DNA from: Moraxella sp.
GTDB lineage: Bacteria; Pseudomonadota; Gammaproteobacteria; Pseudomonadales; Moraxellaceae
NCBI GenBank assembly: GCA_030525705.1
Contig: JAUNEE010000013.1
Location: 1-33,545, forward strand
Length of the DNA: 33,545 nucleotides
Direction: 5' to 3'
The notes under the pieces were generated by a model. That model made no database searches. It was not told the DNA's origin and was given only the letters and a program-made list of their open reading frames with translations. Below are positions 1 through 6,675 of this stretch, piece by piece (positions within the stretch are counted from its first letter, which is position 1; each line of letters opens with the position of its first letter). The position numbers were made by a program, and so were the translations under genes.

Positions 1-299
1 AAATGATTTAAATCCCAATGTAAAATACAAGGCGTACGCAGTTCTTTTAATTCATTTAATTCTAATTTTAACGGGCGGGTGTTTAATTTTATTTGCTTAC
101 AAATATTCATTAAAGTATGTAGCGTTGCCCCTTTTTGGGAAATGGGGTATTTTTGCCGTAAGCTAAATAAATCCGTATGATAACCATAATAATGAGCAAT
201 CATCGCAATGCACGCCAGTCCGCATTCAGCATTTTCGGTCTGCAAAATAATGGGCAAATAACGAGAAAAGCCAAAATGAATGTTTTTTAAAAAATCCAT
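1..299 (-). CDS. Peptidase-containing ABC exporter (C39 domain), N-terminal part, cut by window edge
   Basis: The first 99 codons of a bacteriocin-processing ABC transporter are visible; the rest lies outside the window. The protein begins MDFLKNIHFG. It then shows the C39 peptidase signature Q-T-E-N-A-E-C-G-L-A-C (catalytic Cys near residue 26) and ends at H-W-D-L-N-H, whose last His is expected to be the catalytic one. The closest remembered family is CvaB of the colicin V system and McbB of Moraxella catarrhalis. Such exporters cut precursors after a double glycine and pump the core across the inner membrane, working with an HlyD-type adaptor and TolC. It lies 77 bp downstream of the HlyD gene. 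It should process the double-glycine precursors encoded upstream (1649-8623). The transmembrane and ATPase domains cannot be checked here. Confidence 0.93.
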   Translation of the reverse strand, partial: MDFLKNIHFGFSRYLPIILQTENAECGLACIAMIAHYYGYHTDLFSLRQKYPISQKGATLHTLMNICKQIKLNTRPLKLELNELKELRTPCILHWDLNH

Positions 300-334
300 A
301 ATAAAAATACCACTATATAATTAAAATTTTAACA

Positions 335-366
335 ATAAAAAAGGTGCAATTTGCACCGTTTTTTAC
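335..366 (-). terminator. Hairpin with T-runs on both sides, between hlyD and exporter gene
   Basis: GGTGCAATTTGCACC is a 6-7 bp stem with a tiny loop, flanked by A/T runs, so it could stop transcription in either direction. It sits between the adaptor gene and the exporter gene. It would reduce exporter transcription or require a separate exporter promoter. Seen in sequence; function inferred. Confidence 0.55.
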
Positions 367-376
367 AAATTGAAAA

Positions 377-1636
377 TTAAATTTTTCCGCTAATACTATA
401 TAAAGGCTCTAAGACCCATTCATAGAGTTTACGAGTTTCGTGTAATATATCGCCCTCCAACACCATTCCAACTTGCAAAGGCATATCATTACCATAGGCT
501 TTGATATATTGCTTTTCTAATTTGGCACGGACAATATATAATGGCTCATTAGTCATTTGTTCGCTTTGTGATACGATGCCAATGCTTTGGATGTTTTGTC
601 CTGCTAAGGCGGTTTTTGCTACCGAGATGATTTGTGCATTGGCGTGTCCAAATTTTTGATAGGGATAGGCTTGATAGCGGAGCAGTACCTCATCACCCAC
701 CTTGACAAAACCAATGGCACGGCTTGGCACATACATTTCGGCAATGATATGATGGTTATTTGGCAGTAGCGTTAATAATGGCTTTGAACTATCAATATAC
801 TGTCCAATTTTAATATGCATATTACTAATCACCCCATCAATCGGAGAATAAATGGCAATAATTTCATTTGCTTTGTTTTGGATATTAGATTGAACATTAT
901 CAGACAAAGATTGTTGCAATTGTCCAATATTGGATTTGTGTAATTGCTTGGTTCTATTGAGCGTAATTTCTTGCTCTTTGATTTGTTGAATGAGATTATT
1001 GAGTTCTCTATTTAGCGTATTTAGTTGTTCATTTTGAGCATTATATTCCATTTGGCGATGATTAACATCGGTAGCCGATACACCATCAATCAATTGCACC
1101 TCTTTATAGCGATTTAGATTATCAAGGGCTAATTGTACTTGGGTTTCTTGCAATTTGATTTGAGCAATCAATTTTTCTTGGTCTGATTTTAATCTGTCAA
1201 TACCAGTCAAAATTGCTCGCAATTCATTTTCATTGGATTGTTCGGTGGCATAGATTTGACTTTTTATTAATTCATTTTTGATAGCCAACTGTTCGCCAAT
1301 CGCCTTTTGGGTATTGCCATTTTCACCATAATGGGCGGTGGAAATTTTATATAATAATTCTCCTTTTTTGACGGATTTACCGTCATAGGCAACATTCTCA
1401 ATCACAATACCACTCATTGGGCTATGGCTATATATTAGTCCCTGCTCTGGAATAAGCTGACCCTTTACTGTGCTTCGTTTGGTATAGTCGCCCCAAATCA
1501 AAAAAGCAACCAATACCAAACCAATCAATAAGGCACAAACAGTCAAAAAGGTAAAACTAACTGGACGGGTAAGAATAATCGTCCCCGTCCAGTTTACTTT
1601 TTGAGCATCTAAGGCTTCTTGACGAAATAGGGTCAT
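377..1636 (-). CDS. HlyD-family membrane fusion protein of bacteriocin type I secretion
   Basis: This 419-residue periplasmic adaptor has a short cytoplasmic N-terminus, one transmembrane helix (about residues 27-49), a lipoyl-like half around 70-105, a long coiled-coil hairpin rich in Q/E/K/L (about 110-240), and a second lipoyl/beta-barrel half (I-Y-S-P-I-D-G-V-I-S near 262). It should link the C39 exporter downstream to TolC. CvaA and the Moraxella mcb adaptor are the nearest known relatives. The start ATG has no clear Shine-Dalgarno. It lies 12 bp after the stop of bacteriocin A, which suggests translation coupled to that gene. The first 60-80 bp of this gene recur three times upstream as fossil fragments (3791-3868, 5831-5899, 6676-6734). 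Confidence 0.93.
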   Translation of the reverse strand: MTLFRQEALDAQKVNWTGTIILTRPVSFTFLTVCALLIGLVLVAFLIWGDYTKRSTVKGQLIPEQGLIYSHSPMSGIVIENVAYDGKSVKKGELLYKISTAHYGENGNTQKAIGEQLAIKNELIKSQIYATEQSNENELRAILTGIDRLKSDQEKLIAQIKLQETQVQLALDNLNRYKEVQLIDGVSATDVNHRQMEYNAQNEQLNTLNRELNNLIQQIKEQEITLNRTKQLHKSNIGQLQQSLSDNVQSNIQNKANEIIAIYSPIDGVISNMHIKIGQYIDSSKPLLTLLPNNHHIIAEMYVPSRAIGFVKVGDEVLLRYQAYPYQKFGHANAQIISVAKTALAGQNIQSIGIVSQSEQMTNEPLYIVRAKLEKQYIKAYGNDMPLQVGMVLEGDILHETRKLYEWVLEPLYSISGKI

Positions 1637-1648
1637 AGCAATCTATCA

Positions 1649-2029
1649 TTAATTCCCATAACCACTTCCAGATTTGTCGGGTTGATTGGTTGTATTAGTG
1701 CCAGTAGTACTGGCATCATCATATTCCACACCAGCCTTATCCAAACCAGTTACTTTGTCAATACCTGTTGCTATCCAATCTTGAATCGGAGTATTGTTAT
1801 TTAGCCAATTTCCAATAGCTGTTCCAGCTTTCCAAGACCCATATGCGCCAATACCAGCGGCACCGCCTTGTGTCGCAGTCATCCCCCTAGAAATAGGAAT
1901 TTTGCCAGCCTGTGAAATGACAGCACCAAAAAGAGCAGCTTCACCATATTCGGATGCGGTGGATGCTAGGTTTTGTACAACATTGCCACCACTCACCAAA
2001 TTTAATTCAGCAATACTTAATTGTCTCAT
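1649..2029 (-). CDS. Bacteriocin precursor A with double-glycine leader
   Basis: The 126-residue precursor has the leader MRQLSIAELNLVSGG (cleavage expected after residue 15) and a core of about 111 residues. The core has a Gly/Ala-rich hydrophobic middle typical of large class II microcins and McbC-like bacteriocins. It has an acidic C-terminal motif D-K-A-G-V-E-Y-D-D that is echoed in precursors B and C. The tail is rich in Thr, Asn and Ser and ends GSGYGN. A GAGG ribosome-binding site lies about 10 bp upstream. The ATG overlaps the stop of the preceding small membrane-protein frame in a TAATG, so translation of the two is coupled. The gene directly precedes hlyD. Confidence 0.87.
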   Translation of the reverse strand: MRQLSIAELNLVSGGNVVQNLASTASEYGEAALFGAVISQAGKIPISRGMTATQGGAAGIGAYGSWKAGTAIGNWLNNNTPIQDWIATGIDKVTGLDKAGVEYDDASTTGTNTTNQPDKSGSGYGN

Positions 2030-2209
2030 TATTTAACCTCTTTTTTAAGATAAAAAGTTGCCATTATGATTCCATAAATGAGACAAACCCAAACCCAATG
2101 ATAGTCTTGATGATAATAGATTTCATCAAGAGCCTTCGGTCTAACTATAAACACCAAAAAGAAAAAGCACAAAAATAAGTAAAAAAAAACGCCAACACAT
2201 TCTAATCAT
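2029..2209 (-). pseudogene. Putative immunity protein for bacteriocin A, frame broken at a homopolymer of nine
   Basis: From the ATG at 2209 the frame runs MIRMCWRFF and then enters nine Ts (A9 on the plus strand, 2181-2189). As written, it stops after 22 residues. With eight Ts it continues as a 59-residue protein with two hydrophobic segments (about residues 7-22 and 38-53), a charged middle (R-P-K-A-L-D-E) and a basic end (K-K-E-V-K). Its stop then overlaps the bacteriocin A start by one base. The size, topology and position fit a bacteriocin immunity protein. The break may be real, phase-variable, tolerated by slippage, or a sequencing error. No family was recognised. Confidence 0.6.
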
Positions 2210-2234
2210 TAGCCAAACTCGCTTTATTGCTATC

Positions 2235-2285
2235 TTATTTCGTACCAGAGACCAAATTTAATTCAAAAATAGTAAGCTCACGCAT
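2235..2285 (-). pseudogene. Leader-only remnant of a double-glycine bacteriocin gene
   Basis: This 16-codon frame, MRELTIFELNLVSGTK then stop, is preceded by a good ribosome-binding site (GGAG, 6 bp spacing). It matches the leaders of the neighbouring precursors to the first glycine of the cleavage site. There the second Gly is replaced by Thr-Lys-stop and no core follows. It is most likely the stump of a bacteriocin whose core was lost. A free leader peptide that engages the exporter is a less likely alternative. Confidence 0.72.
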
Positions 2286-2297
2286 AAAATACTCCAA

Positions 2298-2477
2298 TTA
2301 ACGAGATTCATCTTTGTAGATATAAAGATTGCAAACACTTAATCCAAAGCCCATTATTAAGCTAAAAAATATTCTAAATTCTAACTGAAAATCAACCAAA
2401 TTGATATAGTTAGCTAGGAAAACTACAATGAATGCAATAAAAGAATAAATGCATCCAAATAAAAATATTTTTATCAC
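2298..2477 (-). CDS. Small membrane protein, 59 residues, coupled to JmjC oxygenase 1
   Basis: The start is a GTG overlapping the TGA stop of the upstream oxygenase gene (GTGA, 4 bp overlap), a typical coupling arrangement. The protein has two hydrophobic stretches (about residues 3-22 and 35-52) separated by a short polar loop, and ends in K-D-E-S-R. It ends 12 bp before the leader-only remnant at 2235-2285, so it is probably the orphan immunity protein of that lost bacteriocin. No family was recognised. The evidence is frame, overlap and composition only. Confidence 0.6.
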   Translation of the reverse strand: MIKIFLFGCIYSFIAFIVVFLANYINLVDFQLEFRIFFSLIMGFGLSVCNLYIYKDESR

Positions 2478-3610
2478 AATATCTCCACCACATCAAAATT
2501 TGCCAATTTTTTGATTAGTTCAACAGATTTTTCTTTATCATCAAAATAATTGATAATATCCGATAATCTAATTGCATATCTATCCGCAATCAATGTCAAT
2601 ATTTTTATACTATCCTCATCAAGATTGATTTTTGTACCATTGGCAATAATATAGCCGTTCTCAATCGTTCTAGTATCAACAGTATTTAAGCTAATTAGGC
2701 TATCCATTGGCAATTCATTGTTGTGTGGATTACCAAATATTTCCATATTAAAACGACTGTCCGAACGATGATTGGCAAGATATTCTTGCATAAAAATCTC
2801 GTAATTATCGCTATTGTTTATCATATTTGAAATTTGATTGGCGACATCATTGATATTGCTTTTATCTGCTTGCCAATTATCCAAATTATGACGAACACTT
2901 TCAATGGTTGGTACTTGTTTTAATAGCCATTCTATATAGTCATAGCCTGTTGGGGCAAATGTGCCGATTGCCAAATGAAAAGTTTCACAGTTCATTGGTA
3001 CAGGATTGTGCCACCACCCTCTTGGAATATATAAAATATCACCAGCTTCCAATACAATTTCCATATCCACTTGGCTTGGTTCTGCAATATCCATATCTTT
3101 GGCTTGTTGCATATATAGTGGATTGGTAAAATTAGGTTTGGATATAGACCAATGCTTCTTTCCTTTTAATTGCACCGCATAAACATCACGAGTATCCCAA
3201 TGCGATTTGAAAGACGCATCAGAGCCAAAGGCGAGATAACCACTTGTTACTGTTGGGGCATTGGCAAATTGCGAAATCTGCTTGGCAATATTATCTACAA
3301 AAGGTTCATTATTGATACGATTATAAACAATGGTTGCCCCATTTTTGAGATGATGGTAAATGGCAGGTTTGATAAAACGATGGCGAGTACGCCCAGTATC
3401 ATCAAAACTTTCCACATATTCTGATATAGGAACAATACTTCCCTTACGCAAACGAAACAATTCGTCCACTGGGTTTGCTCGCTGATACAGCTCATTAATC
3501 TGCTGCCAAGAAACATCCAAATGTTTGACCGCCCCCTTAAATAGCTTGGGCTTTTGGTATAGTACCTCTCGCCTAAACTCATCAGACGACATATTAAAAT
3601 CCAGTTTCAT
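2474..3610 (-). CDS. JmjC/cupin Fe(II)/2-oxoglutarate oxygenase 1, candidate bacteriocin hydroxylase
   Basis: This 378-residue protein belongs to the Cupin_4/JmjC family of RoxA (YcfD)-type protein hydroxylases. The metal triad is visible as H137-W-D139 and a distal H201 in G-W-W-H-N-P, on a double-stranded beta-helix core (about 90-220). A C-terminal region of about 150 residues resembles the dimerisation/winged-helix part of that family. The ATG at 3610 is preferred because AGGA lies 6 bp upstream; a TTG nine codons earlier has no such site. RoxA itself acts on a ribosomal protein. The position here, inside a bacteriocin cassette, argues for hydroxylating a precursor peptide. That is inference. 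Confidence 0.85.
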   Translation of the reverse strand: MKLDFNMSSDEFRREVLYQKPKLFKGAVKHLDVSWQQINELYQRANPVDELFRLRKGSIVPISEYVESFDDTGRTRHRFIKPAIYHHLKNGATIVYNRINNEPFVDNIAKQISQFANAPTVTSGYLAFGSDASFKSHWDTRDVYAVQLKGKKHWSISKPNFTNPLYMQQAKDMDIAEPSQVDMEIVLEAGDILYIPRGWWHNPVPMNCETFHLAIGTFAPTGYDYIEWLLKQVPTIESVRHNLDNWQADKSNINDVANQISNMINNSDNYEIFMQEYLANHRSDSRFNMEIFGNPHNNELPMDSLISLNTVDTRTIENGYIIANGTKINLDEDSIKILTLIADRYAIRLSDIINYFDDKEKSVELIKKLANFDVVEIL

Positions 3611-3649
3611 ATAGTTCCTGATATTGATTAAAAACAAGAGTAATGCTCA

Positions 3650-3722
3650 TTTATATGAGTTATGATATAATATACTAAAATGCAAAAAAACAATACCATT
3701 TATCATAAAAAATATACCGTTT
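3650..3722 (-). promoter_or_regulatory. Promoter region of cassette A, shared element
   Basis: Read on the minus strand, the region holds ATGATAAATGG, a T-rich stretch and then TTATATCATAAC, followed by ATAAATGAGCATTAC. A parallel arrangement (TGATAAGTGG, T-run, ATATATCATAAT) lies upstream of cassette D at 7648-7702. The ATAAATGAGC part is also found upstream of bacteriocin B. The conservation in otherwise unlike spacers suggests a promoter or regulator site. The exact -10/-35 is not certain. Confidence 0.4.
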
Positions 3723-3790
3723 GTTCTTATTTTTTGGATTAAGTGCCTTAAATTTATTATGAAAACATTTGATAATAAAAGCAAAACTGA

Positions 3791-3868
3791 CTAAAAACGA
3801 GTTAGAATAATCGTCCCCGTCCAGTTTACTTTTTGAGCATCTAGGGCTTCTTGGCGGAATAGGGTCAT
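3791..3868 (-). pseudogene. hlyD 5'-end fossil 1 (cassette scar)
   Basis: The minus strand repeats the first ~24 codons of the intact hlyD (1559-1636), beginning MTLFRQEALDAQKVNW, then stops at TAG after 25 codons. In the first 72 bases I count five differences from hlyD, all silent. This suggests the copy came from a divergent functional hlyD allele rather than by decay in place. It follows the stop of oxygenase 2 by two bases, as a real hlyD would follow its upstream gene. Confidence 0.85.
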
Positions 3869-3870
3869 TG

Positions 3871-5016
3871 TCAATAACTAACCACTTCTACAATATCATT
3901 TAGACATAACCCATACAAGGTATTCATCAGTTTTTCTTGCTCTATGTCTTTAAAGTTATCAAAAATATCTGACACAGAGACGGTCGAATGATTAGCAATA
4001 TAAAGAATAATTGATTTAAAATCATTATCCAATGTTAGTTTTATACCGTTGGCGATAATAAAATTATCGTTCTCATTATAAGATTGATTAGAATTTAATC
4101 TTAATATAGCAGTCATTGGCAGTTCATTGATTTTTCCATTACCCAACAATTCTAATGCCAAATTGCTTTCCACTCGTTTTTCCCCAATAAATTCTTGCAT
4201 AAATTCATTGTAGGTGGATTGGTCCGCAATTAAATCAGCAACTTTTTGCGATAGTATTTTAAGATTATCACCATCATTTTGCCAATTTGACATTGGCTTT
4301 CTAATTTCGTGCAAGTCTGGCAATTTCTTTAAAAGCCACTCCATATAATCCAAGCCAAAAGCAGGAAAAGCTCCAATCGCCAAATGCACCGTTTTCTCTC
4401 CAAGTGGCGAAGGGTTATGCCACCAACCACAAGGCACATACAACATATCACCCTCTTCTAGGATAACATCCATATAAGGAGTATCTGGGCAAGGGTGTGT
4501 CTCTTCAAAATATTTGCTTTGTTGCATATACAAGGGGTTTGGGAATGTCGGCTCATAAATTACCCAACGCTTACGCCCTTTAATTTGAATTGCAAATACA
4601 TCACGAGTATCCCAATGTGCCTTATAAGAATCTTTATCCCCAAAAGCCACATACATACTAGTAATTGTCTGTCTACTTGTTAGTTTAGCAATTTGGCGAG
4701 CAAATTTATCAATAGTTGGCTCATTAACAATTCTATTAGCAATCAAGGTTGCCCCTTGTTTAAGCAAATCATAAACAATAGGTTTAATTAGACGATAACG
4801 AGTTGAGCCAACATCATCATATTGCTCAATATAATGATGTTTATCCACTATGCCTTGATAGGCAATTTTAAACTCATCGGAGTGAATATTATTTCGTTCG
4901 ATGACTTCATTGATTTTTTGCCAAGACAGCCCATTGACATCAAAACACTTTTTAATCACAATAGGTTTCTTATCTTGATACTTATCAATAAAATCATTGG
5001 GTATATTAGACAACAT
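3871..5016 (-). CDS. JmjC/cupin Fe(II)/2-oxoglutarate oxygenase 2, paralogue
   Basis: This 381-residue paralogue of the oxygenase at 2474-3610 has the same order of motifs: Y-R-L-I-K-P, then H134-W-D136-T-R-D, then N-P-L-Y-M-Q-Q, then G-W-W-H200-N-P. The iron ligands H-x-D...H are therefore intact. The C-terminal half again resembles the dimerisation/winged-helix part of RoxA-like hydroxylases. The start ATG at 5016 has only a weak ribosome-binding site. It lies 65 bp after the small membrane protein of cassette B, so one transcript from bacteriocin B is likely. A role in modifying the island's peptides is inferred. A general ribosomal-protein hydroxylase is less likely given two diverged copies here. 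Confidence 0.84.
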   Translation of the reverse strand: MLSNIPNDFIDKYQDKKPIVIKKCFDVNGLSWQKINEVIERNNIHSDEFKIAYQGIVDKHHYIEQYDDVGSTRYRLIKPIVYDLLKQGATLIANRIVNEPTIDKFARQIAKLTSRQTITSMYVAFGDKDSYKAHWDTRDVFAIQIKGRKRWVIYEPTFPNPLYMQQSKYFEETHPCPDTPYMDVILEEGDMLYVPCGWWHNPSPLGEKTVHLAIGAFPAFGLDYMEWLLKKLPDLHEIRKPMSNWQNDGDNLKILSQKVADLIADQSTYNEFMQEFIGEKRVESNLALELLGNGKINELPMTAILRLNSNQSYNENDNFIIANGIKLTLDNDFKSIILYIANHSTVSVSDIFDNFKDIEQEKLMNTLYGLCLNDIVEVVSY

Positions 5017-5081
5017 AACACAAACTTAAAAAAGTTATTGATAAAAGCCGAACCACTTTTTCGCAAAGTAAATGCTACCTT

Positions 5082-5294
5082 TTAGGTAAAAATAAAAAGT
5101 AGTATTTTAAAAATCGGCTCTTGCATCACAAAATAGCCAAGAATATGACAAGCAACAACGGTTAAGTAGGCAAACCCACCCATCGTATCTTTAATTTTTG
5201 GAAATCGGTGATAAATTAGCCAATATGCTGATACTGCACCCAAAAAACCAGCAAGAAATAACGAAAATGACCCCAAAAATTCAACAAAATCCAT
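5082..5294 (-). CDS. Putative immunity protein B, small membrane protein
   Basis: A 70-residue hydrophobic protein (MDFVEFLGSF...) with about three membrane segments (near 8-27, 38-55 and 58-69) and a basic loop H-R-F-P-K-I-K. It starts 8 bp after the stop of bacteriocin B, the usual place of an immunity gene. No family was recognised by sequence; the role rests on size, topology and pairing. Oxygenase 2 follows. Confidence 0.68.
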   Translation of the reverse strand: MDFVEFLGSFSLFLAGFLGAVSAYWLIYHRFPKIKDTMGGFAYLTVVACHILGYFVMQEPIFKILLFIFT

Positions 5295-5302
5295 TGTCTC
5301 GC

Positions 5303-5674
5303 CTATTTTTTGTTGGTGTCTTGGTAATCTAAGCCAGCCTTGTTGCTGCCATTATTATTTGATGTTTGATTGGAAAATGCCGCCTGTAAAACTCCTACTG
5401 TGGTGTTAGAGCCTACAATATCAACTGCTTGCTTACCAGAATTGACTGGACCACCAAAATACCCCAACATAAGCCCAGTTAATCCGCTAAATGCAAGTTC
5501 GCTAGTCTTGATTGGTTCATTTGTGACAGTCTTGCCCCCAACATAACCACCCATACTAGACAGTGAACCAGTAGCCATAGAGAGCCCTACGCCACCACCC
5601 CCGCCGCCTCCCCCAAGAGGATCATGTTTTCCACCGCTCACCATAGCAATTTCAGTTAAAGACAATTCACGCAT
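5303..5674 (-). CDS. Bacteriocin precursor B with double-glycine leader
   Basis: The 123-residue precursor has the leader MRELSLTEIAMVSGG and a core of about 108 residues. The ATG at 5674 is chosen because GGAG lies 6 bp upstream and it places the leader at the N-terminus. The core opens with K-H-D-P-L and a run of eight glycines, followed by a Gly/Ser/Ala-rich hydrophobic middle. Its C-terminal motif N-K-A-G-L-D-Y-Q-D resembles that of precursor A. It should be cut and exported by the C39 transporter at the left end. The immunity candidate follows after 8 bp. Confidence 0.85.
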   Translation of the reverse strand: MRELSLTEIAMVSGGKHDPLGGGGGGGGVGLSMATGSLSSMGGYVGGKTVTNEPIKTSELAFSGLTGLMLGYFGGPVNSGKQAVDIVGSNTTVGVLQAAFSNQTSNNNGSNKAGLDYQDTNKK

Positions 5675-5830
5675 CGTATACTCCGTTAAACTTAGGTTAA
5701 ACATTTGAGCATTAGCTCATTTATAATTATGTTATATCATAAATATGAAATGGTCAAATATTTTCCAGTTTTTTAATTTCACCTCATTCATGCCCCAACA
5801 ACCCCGAAGCCCCATTAAAGCAACCAGATG

Positions 5831-5945
5831 AGTTAGAATAATCATATCCGTCCAGTTTACTTTTTAAGCATCTAGGGCTTCTTGGCGGAATAGGGTCATT
5901 TAATCTCTACCACTAAAACCATCTTCTTCTAAGCTAATTTAGGTC
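5831..5945 (-). pseudogene. Fossil 2: bacteriocin D-like 3' end plus hlyD 5' end
   Basis: Bases 5831-5899 repeat the start of hlyD (MTLFRQEALDA, then CAA mutated to a TAA stop; homology continues to codon 23). Immediately upstream, the frame ends E-E-D-G-F-S-G-R-D-stop, directly abutting the hlyD ATG. Precursor D ends R-D-G-F-G-G-R-D-stop in the same relation to its own hlyD fossil. The fragment therefore preserves an old junction between a D-like bacteriocin and hlyD. It sits just downstream of immunity protein C. Confidence 0.8.
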
Positions 5946-5954
5946 AACAATCAA

Positions 5955-6158
5955 CTATAATAATTGTGTTAATTTTTTCTCATAAATCCTATAAGCCACT
6001 TCAATAACAGCAAAAGCAGCACCATACAAAACAAAAAAAGTCAACCAAGCCTTCCACCCCGAATCAAATCCAATATTGTATTTTATCAACATATAAACCA
6101 AACCTGCGATACTGGTAGCAATCAGCGTATAAATACCTCTTCTTAGATTAATATTCAT
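5955..6158 (-). CDS. Putative immunity protein C, small membrane protein
   Basis: A 67-residue protein with two predicted membrane helices (about 9-26 and 35-56), a basic N-terminus (N-I-N-L-R-R) and a basic C-terminal tail. A strong AGGAGG ribosome-binding site lies 4 bp before the ATG. It follows bacteriocin C after a 100-bp gap that contains a long hairpin. The topology and position fit an immunity protein; no family was recognised. Confidence 0.68.
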   Translation of the reverse strand: MNINLRRGIYTLIATSIAGLVYMLIKYNIGFDSGWKAWLTFFVLYGAAFAVIEVAYRIYEKKLTQLL

Positions 6159-6203
6159 AAAACCTCCTAACTAATTTTTTAAATATCGGTAATCAATATA
6201 AAT

Positions 6204-6250
6204 AAAGGCATTACTCACCAATTCTTTGGCATAAGTTAAGTAATACCTTT
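6204..6250 (-). promoter_or_regulatory. Long-stem hairpin between bacteriocin C and its immunity gene
   Basis: Arms AAAGGTATTACT and AGTAATGCCTTT pair over 12 bp with one G-U, around a 23-nt loop. A T-rich stretch follows the second arm on the minus strand. It may act as an attenuator or processing site that sets the ratio of the two products. Confidence 0.45.
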
Positions 6251-6258
6251 TGTTTCAT

Positions 6259-6504
6259 CTAATCATTATGGATTAGACCATCTTCCATTTCTTTTTCAAG
6301 CCAATCTTTATAATCTTCTCCCAGCTTATCATAATCGGCGTTTTCTATAGCATGACCTATCGCAGCACCCGCCGATGAACCCCCAACTCCAAGCTTACCG
6401 CCAATAATCCCTCCCACGGTAGCACCCCAACCTGGGTCGGATAAAAGCCCCTCACGCTCACCACCAGCTACCATCTCAATTTCATTAAACGTTAATTTAC
6501 GCAT
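6259..6504 (-). CDS. Bacteriocin precursor C with double-glycine leader
   Basis: The 81-residue precursor has the leader MRKLTFNEIEMVAGG (A-G-G rather than S-G-G) and a core of about 66 residues. The start at 6504 is set by AAGGAG 6 bp upstream. The core has a glycine-rich hydrophobic segment with a GG-rich repeat pattern (about residues 34-65), as in pore-forming class II peptides. Its C-terminal half is strongly acidic, carrying D-K-L-G-E-D-Y-K-D, which resembles the C-terminal motifs of A and B. The immunity candidate follows 100 bp downstream. Confidence 0.85.
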   Translation of the reverse strand: MRKLTFNEIEMVAGGEREGLLSDPGWGATVGGIIGGKLGVGGSSAGAAIGHAIENADYDKLGEDYKDWLEKEMEDGLIHND

Positions 6505-6534
6505 AATTAGCTCCTTTTGATAAGTGAAAATCAT

Positions 6535-6574
6535 AACCATAAGTTAATATGAGAATAACTACTAACTTATGGTT
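6535..6574 (-). promoter_or_regulatory. 12-bp perfect inverted repeat in the leader region of bacteriocin C
   Basis: AACCATAAGTTA and TAACTTATGGTT form perfect arms separated by 16 bp, about 30 bp before the bacteriocin C start. It could be a dimeric repressor operator or an mRNA hairpin near the ribosome-binding site. No T-run follows it on the gene strand, so it is not a classic terminator. Confidence 0.5.
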
Positions 6575-6675
6575 TTAATCTACCGTGGAATTTACTATGC
6601 ATACAAGGGTAAATTTTGATTTATTTGTAATTTTTGCAAAGAAATACATGCAAAGATAAACCAACTGAAATAGGT

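Noticed and set aside
2181..2189. CRISPR or tandem repeat in the AT-rich island spacers
   Set aside because: No regularly spaced direct repeats are present; the repeats found are hlyD fossils and hairpins.
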